From Shewanella insulae (lineage in GTDB: Bacteria > Pseudomonadota > Gammaproteobacteria > Enterobacterales > Shewanellaceae), in contig NZ_WRPA01000004.1 in NCBI RefSeq assembly GCF_009831655.1, forward strand, positions 186,001 to 250,000: a stretch of DNA of 64,000 nt, in the 5' to 3' direction. The position numbers and the translations under genes were made by a program. The notes under the pieces are model-generated. The model searched no databases. It worked only from the letters and a program-made list of their open reading frames with translations, and was not told where the DNA came from. Positions 9,727-16,761 of the stretch are shown here, one piece after another (position 1 is the first letter of the stretch; each line of letters starts with the position of its first letter).

Positions 9727-11631
9727 ATGAAGGATTTGCATAATCAGTTACACCAGGAATCTATCGATAATCCCAACGCCTTCTGGGGCGAGGCCGCCGG
9801 GGCCTTAGCCTGGGACAAGACGTTCGAGCGGGTACTCGATGACAGTCAGGCACCTATGTATCGCTGGTTTAGCGGCGGGCAGCTCAATACCTGTTACAAC
9901 GCGGTCGACAGACACGTGGAGGCCGGGCGCGGCGAACAGGTGGCGATTCAATATGTGAGCCCGATTACGGGCACAGAATATGGGATCACCTACAACGAGT
10001 TGCAGGCACAGGTGAGCCGACTGGCCGGCTACATGGCCAGCCAGGGCGTCGTCAAAGGCGACAGAGTGATCATCTATATGCCCATGGTGCCAGAGACCGC
10101 CTATGCCATGCTGGCCTGTGCGCGCCTTGGGGCGATTCACTCAGTAGTGTTCGGCGGTTTTGCCGCCAACGAGCTAGCGACCCGAATCGATGATGCCAAG
10201 CCTAAGATGATCCTCTCCGCCTCCTGCGGCGTCGAGCCGTCGGGCGTGGTGGCCTACAAGCCGCTGCTGGACGATGCGCTGGAGCAGGCGAGCCACAGGG
10301 TGGATCAGTGCGTGATCCTCAACCGTCCTCAGCTGCAAGCTGAGTTGCTCGATGGCCGTGACGTCGACTGGCAGGGGGCCATGGCCGATGCGCCAAACAT
10401 AGACTGTCAGACGGTAGAGGCGACCGATCCCCTTTATATCCTCTATACCTCGGGCACCACGGGTCAGCCCAAGGGAGTGGTGCGCGACAATGGCGGCCAT
10501 GCAGTGGCGCTCGCCTGGTCGATGAAGCATATCTATGATATCAACCCGGGAGATGTCTTCTGGGCGGCCTCGGATGTGGGCTGGGTGGTTGGTCACTCTT
10601 ACATCGTCTATGGCCCCTTACTGGTTGGCGCTACGACTGTACTGTTCGAGGGTAAGCCAGTGGGCACGCCGGATCCCGGTATCTTCTGGCGCACCATTGC
10701 CAAATATAATGTAAAGAGTTTCTTTACCGCGCCGACGGCGATCCGAGCCATCAAACGTGACGATCCAGAGGGCGATTACCTCAAGGATGTGGACCTTAGC
10801 TGTCTCGGCACTTTGTTCCTCGCCGGCGAGCGCTGCGATCCCGATACCCTGCACTGGGCCGAGCAGCAGCTCGACAAGCCGGTGATCGACCACTGGTGGC
10901 AGACGGAAACCGGCTGGCCGGTTGCCGCCAACCTGATGGGCACGGCGCCGGTACCGGTTAAGGCGGGCTCTCCTGCCAAGGCGGTGCCTGGTTATGATGT
11001 GCAGGTGCTCGATGAGATGGGGGACCCTGTGGCGCCGGATCAGTCGGGCAACGTGGTGATCAAGCTGCCACTGCCGCCGGGCACGCTGGCGACTCTGTGG
11101 CAAAACGAGGGACGCTACAAGGAGAGCTACCTCTCCATGTATCCGGGTTACTACCTCACAGGGGATGCCGGTTACATGGATGAAGAGGGTTACCTCTATA
11201 TCATGAGCCGCATCGACGACATCATTAATGTGGCCGGTCACCGTTTATCGACTGGACGCTTCGAAGAGGTGTTGTGTCAGCATGAGGCGGTCGCCGAGGC
11301 GGCAGTGATCGGGGTGGACGACAAGCTCAAGGGGCAAGTGCCGCTTGGTCTGGTGGTGCTCAAGAAGGGTTGCGATCTCAGCGACGAGCAGCTTTACAAG
11401 GAGCTGATTGGCCTGGTGCGTGAGCAGATCGGTCCTGTGGCCGCCTTTAAGCTGGTGAGCGCCGTGCCTAAGCTGCCTAAGACGCGCTCGGGCAAGATCC
11501 TGCGCGGCACCATGCGTAAGATTGCCGATAATCAGGACTTCAAGATGCCGGCAACCATCGAAGATCCCTACACCCTCGAACTGGTGCGCAACGCCCTGAC
11601 CCGCATGGGCTATGCCGACGCTCACGTCTAG
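9727..11631 (+). CDS. prpE: Propionyl-CoA synthetase-like acyl-CoA ligase
   Basis: This AMP-forming ligase activates a short-chain acid to its CoA thioester. The start at 9727 (MKDLHNQL) is preceded by GGAGAAG at 8 bases; upstream in-frame ATGs lack such a site and add unconserved residues. Motifs in order: YTSGTTGQPKG (phosphate loop, ~residue 239), HWWQTETGWP (adenine/acyl pocket), YLTGDAGYMDEEGY, RIDDIINVAGHRLSTG (hinge) and the catalytic lysine in KTRSGKILRG. At 634 residues it matches the PrpE/ACSS3 branch better than acetyl-CoA synthetase. It stands divergent from liuR, so it may supply an acyl-CoA to branched-chain metabolism; substrate preference is not certain. Confidence 0.85.
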   Translation: MKDLHNQLHQESIDNPNAFWGEAAGALAWDKTFERVLDDSQAPMYRWFSGGQLNTCYNAVDRHVEAGRGEQVAIQYVSPITGTEYGITYNELQAQVSRLAGYMASQGVVKGDRVIIYMPMVPETAYAMLACARLGAIHSVVFGGFAANELATRIDDAKPKMILSASCGVEPSGVVAYKPLLDDALEQASHRVDQCVILNRPQLQAELLDGRDVDWQGAMADAPNIDCQTVEATDPLYILYTSGTTGQPKGVVRDNGGHAVALAWSMKHIYDINPGDVFWAASDVGWVVGHSYIVYGPLLVGATTVLFEGKPVGTPDPGIFWRTIAKYNVKSFFTAPTAIRAIKRDDPEGDYLKDVDLSCLGTLFLAGERCDPDTLHWAEQQLDKPVIDHWWQTETGWPVAANLMGTAPVPVKAGSPAKAVPGYDVQVLDEMGDPVAPDQSGNVVIKLPLPPGTLATLWQNEGRYKESYLSMYPGYYLTGDAGYMDEEGYLYIMSRIDDIINVAGHRLSTGRFEEVLCQHEAVAEAAVIGVDDKLKGQVPLGLVVLKKGCDLSDEQLYKELIGLVREQIGPVAAFKLVSAVPKLPKTRSGKILRGTMRKIADNQDFKMPATIEDPYTLELVRNALTRMGYADAHV

Positions 11632-11654
11632 CGTTGTCTTCTACTCGTATTTAG

Positions 11655-11678
11655 AAAAGGGCCCCAGGGCCCTTTTTT
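11655..11678 (+). terminator. Terminator of the acyl-CoA synthetase gene
   Basis: GGGCCC and GGGCCC arms (AAAAGGGCCCCAGGGCCC) are followed by TTTTTT, 24 bases after the stop codon. Confidence 0.85.
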
Positions 11679-11714
11679 GTATAGTATTTCCCTAGATACT
11701 AGGACTTCTTGGTT

Positions 11715-11759
11715 AGCTGTGGCTAATTAAGCTGTGGTTGATGAAGGCTGTGGCTAAGC
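11715..11759. repeat. 15-base tandem repeat, three degenerate units
   Basis: Units AGCTGTGGCTAATTA, AGCTGTGGTTGATGA and AGGCTGTGGCTAAGC follow one another without gaps just downstream of the acyl-CoA synthetase terminator. Confidence 0.75.
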
Positions 11760-11995
11760 TTTAGGAGAGATGATTAGTATCTTATATTTCATGAAGTTAA
11801 ATGAATGGATTTACATATCCACGAATAACACTTTTGGTGCGGCATGTTATTTTATTAAAGTTAGTGATATTAATTAATTCTTTTTGAGAATTATCTTTAT
11901 TAGTTTTTGTGATTATTTTTTGTTATAAAAAATGAGAAATATTCACGAATAATAGATTGTAATTGAAAGCATCCTCTAACTGTTTGAGTTTTATT

Positions 11996-12046
11996 GGGTA
12001 TATTTTTCTGGGTATATTTTTCTGGGGGTATCAGTTTTGGGGGGGG
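11996..12046. repeat. 14-base perfect direct repeat followed by a G8 tract
   Basis: GGGTATATTTTTCT occurs twice back to back (11996-12009, 12010-12023), then a tract of eight G's stands at 12039-12046 in otherwise AT-rich DNA. Both features are prone to slipped-strand length change and lie 160-210 bases upstream of the HlyD-type gene. Confidence 0.7.
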
Positions 12047-12081
12047 TAAGTTTGTATTGTTTATTTGATGTGAATTTTTTA

Positions 12082-12110
12082 TTGACAAAAGTTATTGCCA
12101 TATGCTTTAA
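12082..12110 (+). promoter_or_regulatory. Possible promoter of the microcin-like export operon
   Basis: A consensus TTGACA at 12082-12087 lies in the gap before the HlyD-type gene. The matching -10 is poor: CTTTAA at the standard 17-base spacing, or TATGCT at a short spacing. A 97-base untranslated leader would follow. Confidence 0.35.
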
Positions 12111-12206
12111 GTTTAAGTGTTGAAGTTCGTCACGAAATGGTTTTCGGTGATGTGATAGCTCCTATATCAAATTGTCTTGATATGATGTTGAGTACAGGGA
12201 TGTTAT

Positions 12207-13454
12207 ATGTCTAGTTTATTCAGAAAACAGGCCGTTCAGGCACAAAAGCAAAAGCTGCATGGCGATGTGTCGCTTGCACAGCCCCTGTCTATTTATAATT
12301 CTGCGTTTATTATTTTTGTCGTTGTTACGGCTATAGCTGTATTTCTCTCTTGTTCCCACTATGCCAGAAAGGAAACCGTTCGAGGGTATTTGGTTCCTAA
12401 TAAGGGGCTTATTAAGACATACGCCAATCGTAGCGGTAACGTTGAGAAACTACACGTGTCAGAGGGAGCGCTAGTTCAAGAAGGGGATCCTTTAGTGACT
12501 ATCGTTCTCAGACGTAGTATGACCTCCGGCGAAGAGCTCAGCGAGTCTTTAATTGGCGAACTGAAACAACAGTTAGACTTGCTTGAAGCTGAACGAGTAG
12601 TGAATCAGAGAATGTTAGGAGATGAGTCTGCTAGATTAAGAACAGCGATATCAGATAATCAAAGCTCACTCACTGTCATTAATAATCTGGAGAAATTGCT
12701 TTCTGAAAAACTGTCGATTCAACTGTCTCAGCAAAATCAGCATAAGAAGTTATATCAAGACGGTTTTCTTTCTGAGCTCGATTATCAGTCTCAGCAAGAG
12801 AAACTTATCAATATTCGACAAGAAATTGAAAATATTAAATCCAATAAAGTGACCGTTTCTAGTCAGTTAAATGCGTCACAAGCTGAGCTTAAACTGTTAC
12901 CCCACGAGTACGCATTAAAAGAGAGTGAACTTAAAAGACGTCGCTCAGACCTTCAACGTCAAATCGATGAAACGGAAAATAATTATCGCTATGTTATCCG
13001 CGCTGCAGAAGCGGGAACGGTTGCCGCAATACAAATTGTTGAGGGAGAGTTTATTGCGACAAATCGCCCGTTAATGAGCCTTATCCCTCAAGGCGCAGAG
13101 CTCGTCGCTGAGCTACTTTTACCTACCCGTAGTGCAGGATTTGTTAGAGAAGGGGATGAGGCTAGATTACGCTTTGATGCATTTCCCTATCAGCGGTTTG
13201 GATTCCTTGAAAGCCATATTTCTCGCATTGATAAGGCGTTATTGCTCGACGGTGAAGCCAGAGTACCAGTTAATTTGTCAGAACCTGTTTATCGTATTCG
13301 GACCCAGTTGTCTAAACAGGATATGCTGGCTTATGGAGAAGCGTTTCCGCTAAAAAGTGGGATGTTGCTTGAGGCTGACATTGTGCTCGACAGACGAAGC
13401 TTACTCGATTGGCTGCTTGACCCAATATACAGCTTGAAAGGGAGGGTCGGCTGA
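12207..13454 (+). CDS. HlyD/CvaA-type membrane fusion protein of a bacteriocin exporter
   Basis: This 415-residue protein would bridge the inner-membrane ABC transporter and an outer-membrane TolC-type channel. It has a cytoplasmic N terminus of about 30 residues, one membrane segment (~31-50, YNSAFIIFVVVTAIAVFLS), a split lipoyl/biotinyl-like domain (RGYLVPNKGLIKTYANRSG and later RAAEAGTVAAIQIVEGEF) around long coiled-coil helices (residues ~105-255), and a beta-barrel C-terminal part. The start has AGGGA seven bases upstream. Its stop overlaps the start of the C39 transporter by one base. No TolC gene is nearby, so a chromosomal TolC is presumably shared. Codon use is AT-richer than in the flanks, suggesting transfer. 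Confidence 0.93.
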   Translation: MSSLFRKQAVQAQKQKLHGDVSLAQPLSIYNSAFIIFVVVTAIAVFLSCSHYARKETVRGYLVPNKGLIKTYANRSGNVEKLHVSEGALVQEGDPLVTIVLRRSMTSGEELSESLIGELKQQLDLLEAERVVNQRMLGDESARLRTAISDNQSSLTVINNLEKLLSEKLSIQLSQQNQHKKLYQDGFLSELDYQSQQEKLINIRQEIENIKSNKVTVSSQLNASQAELKLLPHEYALKESELKRRRSDLQRQIDETENNYRYVIRAAEAGTVAAIQIVEGEFIATNRPLMSLIPQGAELVAELLLPTRSAGFVREGDEARLRFDAFPYQRFGFLESHISRIDKALLLDGEARVPVNLSEPVYRIRTQLSKQDMLAYGEAFPLKSGMLLEADIVLDRRSLLDWLLDPIYSLKGRVG

Positions 13455-15616
13455 TGAATGCTTCTACAGATGTGACTACTGAGTCCTCTCCAATTGAACT
13501 GTTGGAATTTTCAGGTAAGAAACGCGTACCGCTTATATTGCAGGCAGAAATGGCTGAATGTGGTTTGGCTTGTATCGCCATGGTTGCTAGCTTTTATGGC
13601 CACAAACTCGATATGGCGGCGTTAAGGAAGCGATTCAGTGCAGATTTAAAGGGGATGAATCTGCAGCAGATGATTGGCCTCAGTGACAGCATAGGGCTTG
13701 CGAGCCGTGCGCTGAAGTGTCCGATAGAAGAGGTCGGTAAACTCACATTACCTTGTGTGCTGCATTGGGACATGAATCACTTTGTGGTGTTGACCGGGGT
13801 GACTAAGTCCGGGGTGAGCATTAATGATCCGGCGTTTGGGAAAAAGACCTTTACCTTTAGTGAGTTTGCCGAGCATTTCACTGGCATTGCGTTAGAGTTG
13901 ACCCCAGCCAAAGGGTTTGAGCAGGTTGATGAACGCCAGCAGATGCGCTTATCTCAGCTCTGGAGCAAGATGACTGGGTTAGGACGAGCATTAACAACCC
14001 TTTTCGTATTGTCATTATTGTTGCAAGTCTTTGCACTGGTCACGCCTTACTACATGCAATGGGTGGTTGATGAAGTGCTCATTAGCCAAGATAAACCATT
14101 ACTCATAGTGTTGGCAGTAGGCTTTGGCTTGCTTGTGGCTATCAACGTAATTACCACTAGCGTGCGTAGTTGGTTGGTGTTGCGTGTATCGAGCCTGCTC
14201 AATATGCAGATGGGTGTCAATTTATTGCGTCACCTGCTTAGGCTACCCATGAGTTATTTTGAAAAGCGCCATGTTGGTGACTTGGTTTCGCGGTTTGGCT
14301 CACTTGCCCAGGTGCGAGAGCGTTTAACTACCGGTTTAGTTGAAACGGTTGTCGATGGTGTCATGTCAATAGCCGTGCTGGTGATGATGTTAATTTATAG
14401 CGTCAAGTTGACATTAGTAGTTGTTGCAGCAATTTCACTTTACGCCCTATTGAGGTTTGCGCTTTATCGGCCGCTGCATCGTGCAACCGAAGAGTCCATA
14501 CAATCGAGCGCCAAAGAGCAAACGAATTTCTTAGAGAACATTCGCGGCATACAAACCATTAAGCTGTTTACCTGCGAGCCCCAACGCCAAAGTTTATGGC
14601 AAAACCGTTACAGCGAAGTCATTAATGCAGATATCCGTTTAGGCAAGTTAAAAATTAGCTTCGATGCCATGAACAAGTTGCTGTTTGGGGGGGAGAACAT
14701 TATTGTGGTTTACCTGGCGGCAACGATCGTGATGAGCGGTGGCTTAACAATCGGTATGGTGCTGGCTTTTATCGCATACAAGAATCAGCTGACAGAGCGT
14801 TTTGCTAGTCTGATTGAACAACTTATTTTGTTTCGCATGCTGCGTTTGCACCTCGACCGTATCTCTGACATTGCGCTGCACGAACAGGAAGCAAATAGAG
14901 AGAGCATCACTTCCCTCAACCAGGTGACTGGACAGTTAACGCTTGAGCGGGTGAGTTTCCGATACGCACCAAATGAGCCCTGTGTCATCGATGATGTGTC
15001 GGTAACCATTAATGCCAATGAATCCGTTGCCATCGTGGGGGAGTCTGGTTGTGGCAAGACAACATTAGTAAAGCTAATGCTTGGGCTACTAACTCCGACA
15101 CAAGGGCGAATTTTGCTTGATGGGCAAGATATTACTCAAATTGGCTTGATAGCATATCGAAAACATATCGCCGCGGTCATGCAAGACGATACTCTACTAT
15201 CGGGCTCTATCGCAGACAATCTTACCTTTTTCGACCCCGAGCCTAACTATTTGCGTATGCAGCAGTGCGCACAAATGGCCGCTATTGATACCGACATCAG
15301 TAAAATGACAATGGGGTACAACACCTTGGTGGGGGATATGGGCAACCAGTTCTCCGGCGGGCAAGTACAGCGCCTGTTGCTTGCCAGAGCCCTGTATCAG
15401 CAACCGAGCCTGCTGTTTATGGATGAGGCCACCAGTCATCTTGATGTTAATAACGAAGCAAGAATTAGCGAGCAGATAAAACATCTCGATATGACGCGCA
15501 TCATCATTGCCCACCGACCGGAAACCATCAAGCAGGCTCAGCGGGTATTGGTGATGCATCAAGGCAAAGTCTACACACAGGATGAGATGCAGCAGTTGAT
15601 GGGAATGGCGCAGTAA
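13454..15616 (+). CDS. C39-peptidase ABC transporter for double-glycine peptides
   Basis: This is a CvaB-type transporter (720 residues) that both trims the leader of a peptide precursor and exports it. Residues 1-135 form the C39 papain-like protease: Gln30, Cys36 (QAEMAECGLA), His109 (MNHFVVL) and Asp125 (INDPAFG), so all catalytic residues are present. Six membrane helices follow (~165-440). The ATPase has Walker A GESGCGKTTL (~535), signature FSGGQVQRLLLARAL, Walker B LLFMDEAT and the switch histidine in IIAHRPET. An intact protease site separates it from degenerate C39-like exporters such as HlyB. It follows the adaptor with a one-base overlap and precedes the peptide gene by 216 bases. 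Confidence 0.96.
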   Translation: MNASTDVTTESSPIELLEFSGKKRVPLILQAEMAECGLACIAMVASFYGHKLDMAALRKRFSADLKGMNLQQMIGLSDSIGLASRALKCPIEEVGKLTLPCVLHWDMNHFVVLTGVTKSGVSINDPAFGKKTFTFSEFAEHFTGIALELTPAKGFEQVDERQQMRLSQLWSKMTGLGRALTTLFVLSLLLQVFALVTPYYMQWVVDEVLISQDKPLLIVLAVGFGLLVAINVITTSVRSWLVLRVSSLLNMQMGVNLLRHLLRLPMSYFEKRHVGDLVSRFGSLAQVRERLTTGLVETVVDGVMSIAVLVMMLIYSVKLTLVVVAAISLYALLRFALYRPLHRATEESIQSSAKEQTNFLENIRGIQTIKLFTCEPQRQSLWQNRYSEVINADIRLGKLKISFDAMNKLLFGGENIIVVYLAATIVMSGGLTIGMVLAFIAYKNQLTERFASLIEQLILFRMLRLHLDRISDIALHEQEANRESITSLNQVTGQLTLERVSFRYAPNEPCVIDDVSVTINANESVAIVGESGCGKTTLVKLMLGLLTPTQGRILLDGQDITQIGLIAYRKHIAAVMQDDTLLSGSIADNLTFFDPEPNYLRMQQCAQMAAIDTDISKMTMGYNTLVGDMGNQFSGGQVQRLLLARALYQQPSLLFMDEATSHLDVNNEARISEQIKHLDMTRIIIAHRPETIKQAQRVLVMHQGKVYTQDEMQQLMGMAQ

Positions 15617-15659
15617 GGGAAATAACGAATCGATCCATAGAAAAGAGAATTTTAGTCGA

Positions 15660-15741
15660 TGCGGTGTGACGCTCAAAACCGCAAAGCATGGCATCGGTTA
15701 AAAGCAAGGGTGCGGCAACTTTAGCGGGAAACCGCGCCCTT
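15660..15741 (+). other. Two stem-loops between transporter and precursor peptide
   Basis: TGCGGT/ACCGCA pairs at 15660-15683, and AAGGGTGCGG pairs with CCGCGCCCTT (one G-T pair) at 15706-15741 around a 16-base loop. Neither has a T tract. They may separate transporter from peptide messages or protect a peptide transcript that starts or is processed here. Confidence 0.4.
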
Positions 15742-15832
15742 GGTCAGCCGCTTAAGGCCAAATAAACCTAAAAAGTTCGTTTGAGCACTTAGGCAAACAT
15801 AACGTTAAAGAGTTTAAATTAAGGAAGATATT

Positions 15833-16039
15833 ATGCAAGAACTAACAATGAACGAAATTGAACAGGTTAATGGTGGAGTTGATCAAGGCACTGCTATTAG
15901 CTCTCAATTGGGAATTATAGGTATTGGGGTAGGCATTATGGTTGCAGGAGCCACGGCCCCTGTATGGTTCTCTGCAGGAATGATAGGAGCTAGTATTGGA
16001 ATTACTTGGAGTTATTGGAATGATTTAGATAAGCCATAA
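15833..16039 (+). CDS. Class II microcin-like precursor peptide with double-glycine leader
   Basis: This 68-residue peptide starts after AAGGAAG at five bases. Its first 15 residues, MQELTMNEIEQVNGG, match the colicin V leader pattern (MRTLTLNELDSVSGG) in length, hydrophobic spacing and terminal Gly-Gly. The predicted 53-residue mature peptide starts VDQGTAISSQLG. It has no cysteine, is rich in Gly, Ala and Ile with small-residue spacing (GIIGIGVGIMVAGA, GMIGASIG) and ends with an acidic SYWNDLDKP tail, as expected for a membrane-active peptide. The upstream C39 exporter has the matching protease. I recognise no named microcin. An alternative is a secreted signal peptide. Precursor status is near certain; antibacterial action is inferred. 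Confidence 0.92.
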   Translation: MQELTMNEIEQVNGGVDQGTAISSQLGIIGIGVGIMVAGATAPVWFSAGMIGASIGITWSYWNDLDKP

Positions 16040-16063
16040 TTATACTAGACAATAAGCAAAAAA

Positions 16064-16088
16064 GCTCAGGAGATAGACTCTCCTGAGC
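16064..16088 (+). other. Perfect hairpin after the precursor gene
   Basis: GCTCAGGAGA and TCTCCTGAGC pair over ten bases around TAGAC, 24 bases after the peptide stop and directly before the GGAGG of the next small gene. No T tract follows, so it looks like a read-through or stabilising stem that would keep peptide message above downstream message. The stem does not include the downstream ribosome site. Confidence 0.65.
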
Positions 16089-16099
16089 AGGGAGGTTTT

Positions 16100-16246
16100 A
16101 TGAAAAAAAATACTAACAAAAATGAAGGTAATTGGAACTTCGATAATAAAAATGGCTGGGATTCTGCAATAAATGACAACAAATCATTTATTTCAGGTTT
16201 ATTTATAGGCTTTGCTATTGGTGTTGTTCTTGGAGCTTTGTTATGA
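16100..16246 (+). CDS. 48-residue single-span membrane peptide in the microcin-like cluster
   Basis: A small gene with a perfect GGAGG four bases before ATG. The N-terminal 30 residues are polar and Asn/Lys-rich (MKKNTNKNEGNWNF), followed by one membrane span (SGLFIGFAIGVVLGALL) that ends at the C terminus. It has no Gly-Gly leader and no signal-peptidase site, so it is not an obvious second C39 substrate. Position immediately after the precursor and its topology fit a small immunity protein; a partner peptide is the alternative. I know no homologue by name. It ends in TTATGA, overlapping the start of a 21-codon frame (16243-16308). Confidence 0.7.
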   Translation: MKKNTNKNEGNWNFDNKNGWDSAINDNKSFISGLFIGFAIGVVLGALL

Positions 16247-16308
16247 AAGAAGTTCTTAGTCCCAGAAATAACACCATGTATGCGTCTAGATATTTAAATG
16301 GTGTTTAA
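16243..16308 (+). CDS. Possible 21-residue peptide coupled to the 48-residue gene
   Basis: An ATG overlapping the previous stop (ATGA) opens a 21-codon frame, MKEVLSPRNNTMYASRYLNG then V. The overlap would allow translational coupling. There is no leader, no membrane segment and no recognisable family. It may be a chance frame. Confidence 0.25.
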   Translation: MKEVLSPRNNTMYASRYLNGV

Positions 16309-16382
16309 AATTCACTCATTGTCATGTCTTCAATTTTTGATACTTGCGTATTCTATTGAAGTGCTTTTTTATAGGAGGAAAT

Positions 16383-16709
16383 ATGACTAATGCTAAAAAT
16401 TAAAAGTTTAAAAACTTGTGTAACTTTTTAGAGTTAAATGGTTTTGTGTGCGAAACTGAAAAATATGGTGTGAGTGTAAGGTTGTTTCTTTTGGCGAAGA
16501 TTAAAATGATTTCTAACGGAGGAGGTTTTAGGCTGGTTTCAAATGAATGGCGTGAAGGATTGCTGTTTGTATTATTACTTGGCTGGGCCTTAACTGTAAG
16601 AAATGATTTGTTTTTTTTCGTTGCAATCTCTATGGTGTCGTCTTTGAATTTAATCGTATTCCTAATGAAGATTAAGTTTTCAATTATTTACTCGCACTTT
16701 AAACAATGA
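16383..16709 (+). pseudogene. Membrane-protein gene broken by an early stop codon
   Basis: AGGAGG stands four bases before ATG at 16383, but the frame reads MTNAKN and then TAA (16401-16403). The same frame stays open afterwards to 16709 and encodes about 100 residues with two hydrophobic segments (GLLFVLLLGWALTV and DLFFFVAISMVSSLNLIVFL). The best ribosome site in the area thus serves only six codons, which suggests a nonsense mutation at codon 7 of a two-span membrane protein. Such proteins in microcin clusters are often immunity proteins. A restart at TTG 16416 or ATG 16506 would lack a good ribosome site. A real short leader peptide is the other reading. Confidence 0.55.
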
Positions 16710-16761
16710 GTTTGTACCTGATGGGTAGCATTTGATGTATAAAATAATGTAGAGGTAGATG

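Larger units (their letters stand above)
11632..12206. other. 575-base AT-rich gap marking the left side of the microcin-like island
   Basis: After the terminator the composition becomes clearly AT-richer. The gap holds a 15-base triplicate (11715-11759), a 14-base perfect duplicate (11996-12023), a run of eight G's (12039-12046) and a TTGACA -35-like box (12082-12087) about 120 bases before the first microcin gene. The only open frames in it are short, lysine/asparagine-rich and lack ribosome sites. I see no transposase remnant or tRNA gene. Confidence 0.7.

Noticed and set aside
11900-12088. 62-codon minus-strand frame in the AT-rich gap
   Set aside because: Low-complexity Asn/Lys/Ile content, no ribosome site and it crosses the 14-base repeat and G8 tract.
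16064-16088. Intrinsic terminator after the precursor gene
   Set aside because: The stem is perfect, but the following bases are AGGGAGG rather than T's, and the next gene's ribosome site comes immediately.
16100-16246. Second double-glycine precursor
   Set aside because: The N terminus lacks the leader pattern and any Gly-Gly at a suitable position; the two glycines in the membrane span are not a cleavage site.
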